A stretch of 56,926 nucleotides of DNA from Candidatus Agathobaculum intestinipullorum. GTDB lineage: Bacteria > Bacillota > Clostridia > Oscillospirales > Butyricicoccaceae. Where the stretch lies: the NCBI GenBank assembly GCA_019117485.1, contig DWZQ01000024.1, positions 1-56,926 on the forward strand, read 5' to 3'. Made by a program: the position numbers and the translations under genes. This document shows, piece by piece, positions 1 through 9,875 of this stretch. The notes beneath the pieces were generated by a model. The model worked only from the letters and a program-made list of their open reading frames with translations, did not search any database and was not told where the DNA came from. The stretch's first letter is position 1. Every line of letters starts with the position of its first letter.

Positions 1-1
1 G

Positions 2-1720
2 TACCGCGGCGAGTTCGAGGAGCGCATCAAGAAGGTCATCGAGGAGCTGACCGCGAACAAGGACACCATCCTGTTCGTCGATGAGATGCACATGCTGATG
101 GGCGCGGGTGCCGCCGAGGGCGCGGCCGACGCGGCCAACATCTTAAAGCCCGCGCTCAGCCGCGGCGAGGTGCAGGTCATCGGCGCGACCACGCTGGACG
201 AATACCGCAAGAACATCGAAAAGGACGCCGCGCTCGAGCGCCGCTTCCAGCCCGTGCAGATCGAGGAACCCAGCCCGGAGGACGCGGTCGAGATCCTCAA
301 GGGGCTGCGCGACCGTTACGAAGCGCACCACCGCATCAAAATTCCGGATGAGGCCATCGAGGCCGCAGTCAAGCTGTCCGTGCGCTATGTGACCGGTCGC
401 TTCCTGCCGGATAAAGCGATCGACGTGATCGACGAGGCATGCTCGCGCGTGCGCCTGTCCACGCTGACCGCGCCGCCCGACCTCAAGCAGATGGAGGACG
501 AAATCGCCGCCATCGCAGCGCGTAAGGAGGAAGCCGTCAAGGGGCAGGACTACGAAAATGCCGCCAAACTGCGCGACGAGGAGAAGTCCAAGCGCGACGC
601 GCTCGAAGCGCGCAAGAAGAAGTGGGCTGACCAGCAGACCACAGCGCATGACGCGGTTACGCCGGACGATATTGCAGCCGTCATCGCGGGCTGGACGGGC
701 ATCCCGGTCGCCCAGATGACCGAGGACGAGGGACAGCGCCTGCTGCACCTCGAGGACACGCTGCACCAGCGCGTGATCGGCCAGAACGCCGCAGTGACCG
801 CGGTTTCCAAGGCGATTCGCCGCGGCCGTGTCGGCCTGCGCGACCCCAAGCGCCCGATCGGTTCGTTCCTGTTCCTCGGCCCGACCGGCGTAGGCAAGAC
901 CGAGCTTTCCAAGGCACTGGCCGAAGCCATGTTCGGTGACGAGAGCGCCATGATCCGCATTGACATGTCGGAATACATGGAAAAGCACGCGGTTTCCCGC
1001 ATGATCGGTTCGCCTCCGGGCTATGTCGGCTACGACGAGGGCGGCCAGCTGTCCGAAAAGGTGCGCCGCCACCCGTATTCGGTCGTGCTGTTCGACGAGA
1101 TCGAAAAGGCACACCCGGATGTGTTCAACATCCTGCTGCAAATCCTTGAGGATGGCGTGCTGACTGACGGGCAGGGCCGCCATGTGGATTTCCGCAACAC
1201 CATCATCATCATGACCTCCAACATCGGCGCACAGAAGATTACCGGCAATGGCCGCAAATCGCTCGGCTTTGCCGACGGCGAGGCAGCAACCCCGGAGCGC
1301 ACCTTCGAGCAGATTAAGGAGGACGTACTGGCCGAGCTGAAAAACGCCGTGCGCCCGGAATTCCTCAACCGTATTGACGACATCATCGTCTTTGACCGCC
1401 TGAGCGAGGACGAGATCGCGCAGATTGCGGACGGCATGCTGCGGCAGGTGGCTGCGCGCATGCAGGATCTGGGCATCACGATGGACTGGACGGACGAAGC
1501 CAAGCGCCACCTTGCGAAGGCAGGCTTCGACCCGGTCTACGGTGCGCGCCCGCTGCGCCGCGCGGTAACGGGCGAGGTCGAAGATCTGGTGGCCGAGCAA
1601 TCGCTCGCGGGCGAGATCAAGGCCGGCGACCATGTTACGCTCGATGCGGACGGCGACAAGCTGACGCTGCGCCCGGCGGCGCAGGCAGCCGAAACCGCCG
1701 CACCCGACACCGCAGAATAA
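2..1720 (+). CDS. clpC: ClpC-type AAA+ unfoldase, 5'-truncated by the window edge
   Basis: ATP-driven unfoldase that feeds proteins to ClpP in the cytoplasm. The visible 572 residues begin inside the first AAA+ module ([12 protein letters not shown], then Walker B LFVDEMH at about residues 23-29). A middle region follows with a UVR motif ([19 protein letters not shown], about 170-190), the hallmark of ClpC against ClpA/ClpB. The second AAA+ module has Walker A GPTGVGKT (about 293-300) and Walker [12 protein letters not shown]. The C-terminus ends in an Ala/Glu-rich tail. The reading frame is open from base 2, so the N-terminal Clp repeats lie outside the window. A perfect terminator follows 27 nt after the stop. 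Confidence 0.95.
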   Translation, partial: YRGEFEERIKKVIEELTANKDTILFVDEMHMLMGAGAAEGAADAANILKPALSRGEVQVIGATTLDEYRKNIEKDAALERRFQPVQIEEPSPEDAVEILKGLRDRYEAHHRIKIPDEAIEAAVKLSVRYVTGRFLPDKAIDVIDEACSRVRLSTLTAPPDLKQMEDEIAAIAARKEEAVKGQDYENAAKLRDEEKSKRDALEARKKKWADQQTTAHDAVTPDDIAAVIAGWTGIPVAQMTEDEGQRLLHLEDTLHQRVIGQNAAVTAVSKAIRRGRVGLRDPKRPIGSFLFLGPTGVGKTELSKALAEAMFGDESAMIRIDMSEYMEKHAVSRMIGSPPGYVGYDEGGQLSEKVRRHPYSVVLFDEIEKAHPDVFNILLQILEDGVLTDGQGRHVDFRNTIIIMTSNIGAQKITGNGRKSLGFADGEAATPERTFEQIKEDVLAELKNAVRPEFLNRIDDIIVFDRLSEDEIAQIADGMLRQVAARMQDLGITMDWTDEAKRHLAKAGFDPVYGARPLRRAVTGEVEDLVAEQSLAGEIKAGDHVTLDADGDKLTLRPAAQAAETAAPDTAE

Positions 1721-1747
1721 CATTCAACCACATACTTCCCATGATAA

Positions 1748-1778
1748 ACGCCCCCGGTGAATACACCGGGGGCGTTTT
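1748..1778 (+). terminator. Intrinsic terminator after clpC
   Basis: A 12-bp perfect stem (1748-1759 with 1764-1775) with loop AATA is followed by TTTT. It separates clpC from the convergent alcohol dehydrogenase gene. Confidence 0.9.
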
Positions 1779-1827
1779 GGGTTGTTTGGAAAAGATGTAT
1801 CAGAAAACCGGACAGGGCGCAGGCCAA

Positions 1828-2985
1828 TCACTTATAGCTTTCCGCCAAAATGCCGACGATATCCTCGCGCGACAGCGGCCGCGGGTCAACGCGGAACAGC
1901 GCACCCATTGTGCCCATCGCGTTGTCGGCGTATTTGCCGAAATCGCCCTGCTGCACGCCGTAGCCCGACAAGCGCAGATCATGTACGTTGCAGCGCTTTT
2001 GCAGGCTGGTGAGGGCCGCAATGAAATCCTCCGGCTTTGCCGCGTCCTGCTTGCCGAGCGCACGCGCGATTGCAACCAACCTGTCGCCCGCAGACTCGAA
2101 AAAGCGGCTCCAATACGCCTTGGAAATCATAATCAACCCCGCGCCGTGCGGCAGCGCCGGGTGGAAAGCGCTCAGCGCATGTTCGATGGCGTGCTCGCCC
2201 GTGCAGCTGGACAGCGTTTCGACAAAACCGGCCAGCGTGTTCGCCAGCGCGACATCGGCGCGCGCCTGCCGGTTGCCGCCGTCGTGTACGGCGGTCGCGA
2301 GCGAGCGGCCAATCAGCTCGATGGCCTTCAGGGAGAATATCTCACTGATGGGCGTGGCGCAGGTGGCCAAGTACCCCTCAGCCGCGTGGAAGAACGCATC
2401 AAAGCCCTGATAAGCGGTCAGGTGGGGCGGCACGGTCATCATAAAGTCCGGGTCGACGACTGAGATGGTTGGGAAGCACTTTTCGCCGCCCCCGCCGATC
2501 TTTTCCTCGCCGTTGGTGATGACAGTGAACGGGTCAGCCTCGGTGCCCGTGCCCGCCGTTGTCGGGATGGCAACGATCGGCAGGCCGTCGTTTACTATGC
2601 GCTTGCCGCCGCCCGTGCCGCCGTGGACGTAATCCCACCAGTCGCCGTCGTTGGTTGCCATGATCGCGACTGCCTTGGCGGTGTCGATCGACGAGCCTCC
2701 GCCCAGACCGACAACAAACGCAATGCCCTCCGCACGGCACAGCGCGGCGCATTCGCGCACGCCTTCAATGGTCGGGTTGGGCTGCACCTTGTTGAAAACG
2801 ATGGTTTCATGCCCAGCCTCGGCCAGCGCATCCTGCACCTTGGCGACGTAACCTAAGCGGGTGGTCGAGGTGCCGCCCGTGACGATCAGGCCGCGCCCTT
2901 CCGGCAGGCGGGCGCGCGCGAGCTTCTGCACCGCGCCGGGGCCGAAAAAGATCCGGGTGGGCAGGTAAAATCCGAAGTTATCCAT
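1828..2985 (-). CDS. Iron-containing alcohol dehydrogenase
   Basis: NAD(P)-dependent, Fe-dependent group III alcohol dehydrogenase, probably in fermentative aldehyde/alcohol exchange or butanol-type chemistry (substrate inferred only). The 385-residue length is typical. The N-terminus MDNFGFYLPTRIFFGPGA is the family signature, GLGGGSSIDTAKA is the nucleotide-binding loop, and the metal-binding segment GEHAIEHALSAFHPALPHG carries the conserved histidines. The start at 2985 is chosen because AGGAGGGGACTAT precedes it; a longer frame reaching 3048 has no ribosome site. It stands alone. A hairpin followed by six T residues sits directly upstream of its ribosome-binding site, suggesting leader control. 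Confidence 0.92.
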   Translation of the reverse strand: MDNFGFYLPTRIFFGPGAVQKLARARLPEGRGLIVTGGTSTTRLGYVAKVQDALAEAGHETIVFNKVQPNPTIEGVRECAALCRAEGIAFVVGLGGGSSIDTAKAVAIMATNDGDWWDYVHGGTGGGKRIVNDGLPIVAIPTTAGTGTEADPFTVITNGEEKIGGGGEKCFPTISVVDPDFMMTVPPHLTAYQGFDAFFHAAEGYLATCATPISEIFSLKAIELIGRSLATAVHDGGNRQARADVALANTLAGFVETLSSCTGEHAIEHALSAFHPALPHGAGLIMISKAYWSRFFESAGDRLVAIARALGKQDAAKPEDFIAALTSLQKRCNVHDLRLSGYGVQQGDFGKYADNAMGTMGALFRVDPRPLSREDIVGILAESYK

Positions 2986-3002
2986 ATAGTCCCCTCCTTT
3001 TG

Positions 3003-3027
3003 AAAAAAGGGGGTCGAACCGACCCCC
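3003..3027 (-). terminator. Terminator-type hairpin in the adh leader (candidate attenuator)
   Basis: Read on the reverse strand, an 8-bp stem (3009-3016 with 3020-3027) is followed by six T residues and, a few bases later, by the adh ribosome-binding site. An upstream GCGTTTT/AAAACGC pairing (about 3037-3076) could compete with it. It is either an attenuator for adh or the end of an unseen upstream transcript. Confidence 0.6.
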
Positions 3028-3082
3028 GAAAGACAGCGTTTTCCCCATCGTGTGCGCCGGGTGTAAAACGCACCCAACAATA

Positions 3083-3110
3083 TTATTGTATCAAATTCCA
3101 TATGGCTTGA
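3083..3110 (-). promoter_or_regulatory. Candidate adh promoter
   Basis: On the reverse strand TTTCAA and TACAAT are 16 bp apart. The palindrome ACAATATTATTGT (about 3078-3090) overlaps the -10 region and could be an operator. Weak evidence only. Confidence 0.35.
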
Positions 3111-3182
3111 AAAGATGGGAAAACGCCGAAAGAAGGCTATTTCTTTCATGCAATTTACCCATCAAAAATCGTAAAATAACAC

Positions 3183-3211
3183 TTGACCTTGTGCAATATT
3201 GATGATATTAT
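3183..3211 (+). promoter_or_regulatory. Promoter of the large non-coding RNA
   Basis: TTGACC and TATTAT are separated by 17 bp, a near-consensus sigma-A promoter. Transcription should start near 3218. No forward coding frame follows for more than 900 nt, so the product should be an RNA. Confidence 0.8.
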
Positions 3212-3217
3212 AGGTTC

Positions 3218-4092
3218 ACAGAAAAGATAAGGGCAAACACCAAAGAACGTAAGGCAAGGGCCTTGCAAAACGGCGAAAACCCATTCTGATCTGTCAGGGA
3301 TTGGCGAAAGGCCAAATCAAACCGTCGAAAGGGGTGAGTCCAATGGTAATAGAAGAAGCATCCTACTGGTTCGCGGGACTCGCCGCGGCGCTGTAACCGA
3401 AACGATTAAGGTGATAGCTATAAAAAAGAGCGAGTTCCAAAGCAAGATCACGAACCGCCTGAAAAGCGCGATCGGCTTCTGAGAGAAGTAAGGAACGGCA
3501 CCTTTGAGGAAGCTATCCTCGCGAATAACCATCCGTAGATCATACTGACGATGCAAGCGGATCGAGGCAGCAGGAAAGTAAGGTTCGGACATGAAAGAAC
3601 CATGAAACGATGCGTCGGCGAATGAAACTGCATCCGTAACGATACCTGCCAAACAAAGCCAAAAATAGTGCGCATCCAATGGCCGATGGGCATACTGATG
3701 AGTATGATGCCGCAAAAGCGGATCAGAGCACAAGACAGAGATGATATCAAAACTTGCTGAAAGTGATCCGGGCCATGCAGGATAGAATCGAACGACCACC
3801 CGCCGAGCAAGAGACGCATCACAACTTCATATAGAGTTCCCGAATGTAAGAAAGGTAACCATTGCATATGGATAGTACCACAAGAACCGCAGTCGGGCGA
3901 CTCCCGTGAACGTAGGATGAAGGAAATTCCCATAAAGGGAAAACATTGATACGCCGGTAAAGGCTAAAAAAACAGGCTAAAACAGCACCGGCATGAACAT
4001 CCGGATGGTTTTGGTTCCCCCGGAAAAATCAAAGGAAAGGTGGAATTGCATATTTTACAAGACGAAGAAAGCAATCCTTGTCGGGATTTTTT
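3218..4092 (+). ncRNA. Putative large structured non-coding RNA (about 0.8-0.9 kb)
   Basis: This stretch has lower GC than its flanks, no forward frame of note, and A-rich linkers joining many short helices. Helices I can pair include 3254-3258/3262-3266, 3299-3305/3311-3318, 3333-3341/3376-3384 (9 bp with one G-U), 3476-3480/3484-3488, 3506-3510/3516-3520, 3566-3570/3646-3650, 3582-3586/3597-3601, 3609-3613/3630-3634, 3691-3696/3701-3706, 3719-3724/3765-3770, 3894-3897/3903-3906, 3927-3931/3937-3941 and 3953-3958/3987-3992. A 9-bp long-range match joins 3527-3535 to 4002-4010. The 3' end is uncertain: a weak hairpin with six T residues lies at 4073-4092, and a strong terminator at 4485-4512. 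Size and style resemble the ornate bacterial RNAs (ROOL, GOLLD, OLE), but I cannot assign a class by eye. Confidence 0.7.
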
Positions 4093-4484
4093 CCTCCAAA
4101 CTCCCTGATTCTTCCAAGGAAAACTGATTCGTGCATGTAAAAATGAAATTTCACAAGCCCTTTGTTATCACAAACGGAATTGGCTTTCCAAAGGAAATTG
4201 GCAAACCCATCATTTTGGATTTCCATAAATTTGGGCAGTCAAGTCACTTTGGCACATACCGTTTGGCAATCCGGAAAAGAGAACCAGTGTAAACAATCGG
4301 ATAGCTTCACAAACCTGTACGTTGGAACAGGGCAAAAAGAAAATCCGTACCCCTTTACAAATGGCAATAGCTATGACGTAAAATATCATATGGATGATCT
4401 AAGTGCATCTGGAAACGGACAGGAATCTACAATACGGCGGATACAATCTGCCGGGAAAAGAGCCTATATGGAATTTTGGAAGTA
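4093..4484. other. AT-rich stretch without a supported gene
   Basis: About 390 nt of roughly 41 % GC lie between the RNA and the terminator at 4485. Frames exist on the forward strand (ATG at 4143 giving 49 codons; TTG at 4162 giving 107 codons), but neither has a ribosome site or a recognisable motif. It may be the 3' part of the RNA transcript or decayed sequence. Confidence 0.4.
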
Positions 4485-4512
4485 AAAGGCCTCGTCGGGT
4501 GACGGGGCCTTT
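4485..4512. terminator. Bidirectional terminator
   Basis: A 12-bp stem (4485-4496 with 4501-4512, loop GGGT) has T-rich sequence on either side. It can end tepA on the reverse strand and the long forward transcript starting near 3218. Confidence 0.8.
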
Positions 4513-4538
4513 GTTGTTGTCCCAGACGGACGTGGCCG

Positions 4539-5237
4539 TCAGCCTTGCCCTGCCGCCTGCTGCCGCCGTTCGGCAATCATCTCATAAAGCGCCTCAAGCG
4601 CGTCAGACAGTGTGCCCACCGCATCGATCAGGCCGAGGTCGACCGCCTGCCGCCCCGAGATCACCGTGCCGACGTCGGCGGTCAGCTGGCCGGTCTCGCG
4701 CATCAGCTGTTGCAGCCGCTCCGCTGTAATCCGCGAGTGACCAGTGATAAAGTCCACAATGCGTTCCTGAATGCGCGCGAGGTACTCAAATGCCTGCGGC
4801 ACGGCGATGATCGTGCCGTTCATGCGCACCGGATGGATGGTCATAGCCGCCGAGGCCGCGATAAAACTCTTTTTGGCCGCGACGGCAAGCGGCACGCCGA
4901 TCGAATGGCCGCCCCCCAGCACGAGCGAAACGGTCGGCTTGGTCATCCCCGCAATCAGCTCGGCGATGGCAAGGCCGGCTTCCACATCGCCGCCGACCGT
5001 GTTGAGCAGCACAAGCATGCCGTCGATCTCTTCGGCCTGCTCGACCGCGGCGATCTGCGGGATCAGGTGTTCATACTTGGTGGTTTTATTCTGTTCCGGC
5101 AGCTCCATATGCCCCTCGATCTGGCCGACGATCGTGATGCAATGCACGGTGCCGCGCGTGCTTTTGGCCGTAATCGAGCCGGTTTCTGCGATGCTGCTCT
5201 CCTCCGGCGCGGGAATCATTGGCATTTCCTCGGACAT
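4539..5237 (-). CDS. tepA: TepA-like ClpP-family serine protease homologue
   Basis: 232-residue ClpP/crotonase-fold protein of the TepA (translocation-enhancing, YmfB) group, proposed in Bacillus to clear signal peptides or assist secretion. The oxyanion stretch [12 protein letters not shown] (about 77-88), the nucleophile segment [12 protein letters not shown] (Ser about 112) and [10 protein letters not shown] (His about 135) are all present, so it is probably catalytic. The start at 5237 has an AGGAGGGACTGCC ribosome site; an upstream extension to 5351 lacks one. It is divergent from the cyclophilin gene, sharing a 344-bp region full of DnaA-box-like repeats. Confidence 0.88.
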   Translation of the reverse strand: MSEEMPMIPAPEESSIAETGSITAKSTRGTVHCITIVGQIEGHMELPEQNKTTKYEHLIPQIAAVEQAEEIDGMLVLLNTVGGDVEAGLAIAELIAGMTKPTVSLVLGGGHSIGVPLAVAAKKSFIAASAAMTIHPVRMNGTIIAVPQAFEYLARIQERIVDFITGHSRITAERLQQLMRETGQLTADVGTVISGRQAVDLGLIDAVGTLSDALEALYEMIAERRQQAAGQG

Positions 5238-5369
5238 GGCAGTCCCTCCTGTGCAAAAATATCCGTTTTCAGTTTGCCGCATCCACAGGCTGTTTATCCG
5301 TCCACTATGCTTTCCACAGGGGATATTACAAAGCGTAAGCCGTTTTCCCACGGCATGCGGGCATTTTGC

Positions 5370-5463
5370 GGGGTCAATTACTGAAAGTTATCCACTTTGT
5401 ACACAAGGTTATCCACACATATCCTGTGGAAAGACCTGTGTACAAAGTGGATTATTTGACCCC
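5370..5463. repeat. Long nested inverted repeat with DnaA-box-like sequences
   Basis: Outer arms of 8 bp (5370-5377 with 5456-5463), perfect 16-bp middle arms (5390-5405 with 5437-5452) and inner 6-bp arms (5412-5417 with 5425-5430) make one dyad. A perfect DnaA box TTATCCACA lies at 5409-5417, and TTATCCACT at 5388-5396. More TCCACA motifs occur at about 5279-5320. There is no T-tract, so it is not a terminator. It lies in a divergent promoter region. Confidence 0.85.
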
Positions 5464-5508
5464 ATGCCGGTTTGCCGCACCGTCCGGCAGGCATTGCAAA
5501 AACAGTGC

Positions 5509-5537
5509 TTGCCGTATCATGGGAAATTTGTTACAAT
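5509..5537 (+). promoter_or_regulatory. Promoter of the cyclophilin gene
   Basis: TTGCCG, 17 bp, TACAAT. The start of transcription is expected near 5544, about 38 nt before the ATG. Confidence 0.75.
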
Positions 5538-5581
5538 ACACTTAGATACGTTTGCAAAATGCAATGATGGAGTGAAGAATC

Positions 5582-6100
5582 ATGAGCAACCCGATCGTTA
5601 CGATTGAAATGGAGCAGGGCGGCATCATCCGCGCCGAGCTTTATCCCGAGGTCGCGCCCAATACGGTGCGCAATTTCATTTCGCTGATCCAAAAAGGCTT
5701 TTATAATGGAACGATTTTCCACCGCGTTATCCCCGGATTTATGATTCAGGGCGGCGACCCGGAGGGCACCGGCATGGGCGGCCCGGGCTATGAAATTCGC
5801 GGCGAATTTACGTCCAACGGCTTCCAGAACGACCTGAACCACACCCGCGGCGTGCTTTCGATGGCGCGCACGATGGTGCCCGATTCCGCGGGCAGCCAGT
5901 TCTTCATCATGACCGAGGACTCGCCCCACCTCGACGGTGAATATGCCTCGTTCGGCATGGTCATTGAAGGCATGGACGTGGTCGACGGCATTGTCAACAC
6001 CCCGCGCGACTGGCACGACCGTCCCCGTGAGGAACAGAAAATGAAAACCGTCACCGTCGATACGATGGGCGTGGAGTACGAGCAGCCGGAAACCCTGTAA
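5582..6100 (+). CDS. Cyclophilin-type peptidyl-prolyl cis-trans isomerase
   Basis: 172-residue cytoplasmic PPIase catalysing proline isomerisation during protein folding; no signal peptide. Signature residues are FHRVIPGFMIQGGDPEGTG (about 42-60, with catalytic Arg and Gln), VLSMARTMVPDSAGSQFFI (about 90-109) and the LDGEYASFGMVIEGMDVV segment. The length matches compact bacterial single-domain cyclophilins. ATG at 5582 follows ATGGAGTGAAG. The next gene starts 21 nt downstream and is probably co-transcribed. Confidence 0.95.
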   Translation: MSNPIVTIEMEQGGIIRAELYPEVAPNTVRNFISLIQKGFYNGTIFHRVIPGFMIQGGDPEGTGMGGPGYEIRGEFTSNGFQNDLNHTRGVLSMARTMVPDSAGSQFFIMTEDSPHLDGEYASFGMVIEGMDVVDGIVNTPRDWHDRPREEQKMKTVTVDTMGVEYEQPETL

Positions 6101-6121
6101 TCAGAAAGTGGGGAAGCAGGA

Positions 6122-6859
6122 TTGTATTATACCAATAAGGAGATCTTTGTCCTGTCCTCGGTCGGCTGTATGGACACCGAACGCGACGGGCTGGAATCCA
6201 TCCTCGCCGGCAATGAGGAGGGCGCAAAGGGCTGTTGTCTGTCGGTCGATATGACGGCGGACGGCATCGCCGTGCTCTCATCGGACGGATACTGCGTCGC
6301 GCCGGACGGCACACAAATGAACATTTCGGATTTCAGTTACAACGAGTTGCATCAGATAGCGCCGCAGCTAATCCCGGCCGGACAGGCCATTGAGCTTGCG
6401 CGCACCTGCCAGGCCAAGATCGCCATTACGGTACATAACCAGACCCTGCTGCCGCAGCTGCGCATGACGCTACGCCATGCCAACTATCTGGATGAGACCA
6501 TTTTTGTCGGTCTTGGGCTGGTCGAGGCCGCGCGCATTGCTGTGGCCAATCCGGATCTGCACATCATGGGTGAGTTGCCCGCGCTGCCCGACAACATCGA
6601 CGCGCTGGTGCGCGCCGCGCAGACGACCGGCCTGTTTGGCATCCGCGCCGCAGCCGGGGACTTGACGCCGCGATTGATCGGCGCTTGCAAGCAGGCGGGG
6701 TTGTTCACCATGAGCTTGCCGACGAACAATGAACGCACGCTGGCCGGGTTGATTCACAGCGGGGTGAACTTCATTGAAACCGCGCGCCCGGATATCACAG
6801 CCATGCTGCTGCCTGCGGGCGAATCTGAACCGCACCATATCCCGATGATGCGATACTAA
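6122..6859 (+). CDS. Degenerate glycerophosphodiester phosphodiesterase-like protein
   Basis: 245 residues. The block GLESILAGNEEGAKGCCLSVD followed by MTADGIAVLSSDG (about 23-56) matches the N-terminal block of GDPD TIM-barrel enzymes (the ELDVQ..DG....HD pattern). The catalytic HRG motif is replaced by SSVGCMD, and the Glu and His partners are missing. Later FVGLGLVEAARIAVANPDL and FGIRAAAGDLTP could be barrel strands. I infer a GDPD-fold protein that is probably not a canonical phosphodiesterase. The start is TTG at 6122 after GGGGAAGCAGG; ATG at 6170 is an alternative. It follows the cyclophilin gene by 21 nt. Function unknown. Confidence 0.65.
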   Translation: MYYTNKEIFVLSSVGCMDTERDGLESILAGNEEGAKGCCLSVDMTADGIAVLSSDGYCVAPDGTQMNISDFSYNELHQIAPQLIPAGQAIELARTCQAKIAITVHNQTLLPQLRMTLRHANYLDETIFVGLGLVEAARIAVANPDLHIMGELPALPDNIDALVRAAQTTGLFGIRAAAGDLTPRLIGACKQAGLFTMSLPTNNERTLAGLIHSGVNFIETARPDITAMLLPAGESEPHHIPMMRY

Positions 6860-6975
6860 CGCAACTTCGATCGAACCGTACAGGTTCGATCGAGAGGGAC
6901 GCACCGCAGCTGCGCCGCGGATGCGTTCAAAGCGAGAAAAGTTCCGCCAATCGAAACTTTTCTCTGCACTGGTAT

Positions 6976-7002
6976 AAAAAGCCCGGCAAATCCGGGCTTT
7001 TT
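6976..7002 (+). terminator. Intrinsic terminator 1 inside the repeat
   Basis: AAAAAGCCCGG, loop CAAAT, CCGGGCTTTTT. Probably ends the cyclophilin/GDPD-like transcript; it can work in both directions. Confidence 0.85.
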
Positions 7003-7005
7003 ATG

Positions 7006-7033
7006 AAAAGAACCGCTTTTCAGCGGTTCTTTT
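7006..7033 (+). terminator. Intrinsic terminator 2 inside the repeat
   Basis: A 12-bp stem AAAAGAACCGCT/AGCGGTTCTTTT with a TTTC loop, three bases after terminator 1. Confidence 0.8.
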
Positions 7034-7085
7034 CTATTTTATGCGCGCCTGACGGCGCGGGGGAGGGGACAGTGGCGTTTTGGGG

Positions 7086-7114
7086 TTTGCGGCAGGAAGA
7101 AAACGTGTTATAAT
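7086..7114 (+). promoter_or_regulatory. Promoter of the ABC-F gene
   Basis: TTTGCG, 17 bp, TATAAT. Predicted start near 7121. Confidence 0.7.
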
Positions 7115-7151
7115 ATTTCTGATTACCAATTGATCGAAAGGAGCCGCGAAC

Positions 7152-9076
<1,925 letters not shown>

Positions 9077-9080
<4 letters not shown>

Positions 9081-9859
9081 CCGAACGCAAATTCTGGCTG
9101 GCGCTCGCCGCGTTGTTCACCGTGGGCGGCATCATCCAACTGCCGTGGGCGCCGTCACGCTTTGGCGCGGCGTTTTTCCTCGCCCTCGCCGCCGGCTGCG
9201 CGGGGATGTGGCTGGTGCTGCGCCTGCGTGACCAACACCTCGCCTGCCGTGTGCTGGCAGTCGTCGGACGCGTACTGTTCGCGCTGTTCGTCATATCGTT
9301 CGCTTTGATTCAGATTTTTGTCATTCAGGCGGGCATGCGGACGGACAATGCCGACACGCATGCGGACTACTATCTCGTGCTCGGCGCACTCGTCAACCCG
9401 GATGGGCAGCCGTCCGCCGCGCTGGCCGCGCGGTGCGATACCGCAGCGGAACTACTGGCAGCCAACCCGGACAGTAAGGCGGTTCTGTGCGGGGGGCAGG
9501 GCGGCAACGAGCCGTGCACCGAAGCGGATTCGATGTATGCCTATCTGACCGAACAAAAAGGGGTTGACCCCGCGCGCCTGCTGCGTGAGGATCAGTCAAC
9601 CAACACGATTCAAAACCTCACCAACGCGCGTGTGCTGATTGAAACGGCGGAAGGGCGCACCCATGGGGATTACACTGCGGCGGTGGTCACCAGCGACTAC
9701 CACCTCGCGCGCGCCAAAATGCTGCTGCAACGCGCGGGCTATGAGGAAGGGCTGGGCGTACCCGCGCCTACCCCGTATCCGGGACAGTGGGTGGCGGTGC
9801 GCTGCCGCGAATACTGCTCGATCCTCGGGCTGATGCTGACCGGCCGGTGGACGGTCTAA
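9077..9859 (+). CDS. YdcF/DUF218 membrane protein
   Basis: 260 residues. Three N-terminal membrane segments (about 5-20, 30-50, 62-85) are followed by a DUF218 domain: [10 protein letters not shown], a GGQG loop, the segment [22 protein letters not shown], and [18 protein letters not shown]. Relatives include SanA, ElyC and YdcF, envelope-linked proteins of unclear chemistry. The start at 9077 overlaps the ABC-F stop (ATGA), so the two are translationally coupled. prfA follows after 16 nt. Confidence 0.88.
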
Positions 9860-9875
9860 GGGGAAGGAGAAACGC

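Larger units (their letters stand above)
6864..7059 (+). repeat. Intergenic repeat element, copy 1
   Basis: About 196 bp built of hairpins: a TTCGATCGAACC dyad, a GACGCA/TGCGTT dyad with CCGC/GCGG inside, GAGAAAAGTT/AACTTTTCTC, two terminator hairpins, then TTTTCTATTTTAT and a GCGCGCC/GGCGCG end. The same order of parts recurs at 52824-53015 with near-identical ends and a variable middle. Confidence 0.8.

Noticed and set aside
143-1723. Long reverse-strand open frame over clpC
   Set aside because: Shadow of the real gene caused by strong GC3 bias; no ribosome site or known motif.
3317-3933. Reverse frames of about 160 codons over the putative RNA
   Set aside because: No ribosome site, no similarity to known proteins, two frames overlapping each other; the RNA interpretation explains the region better.
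3218-4092. Group II or group I intron
   Set aside because: No domain V-like hairpin, no intron boundary motif, no reverse transcriptase or homing endonuclease and no split gene around it.
5270-5463. Chromosomal origin of replication
   Set aside because: DnaA-box-like motifs are present, but no dnaA, dnaN, gyrase or rpmH neighbours and no evident AT-rich unwinding element.
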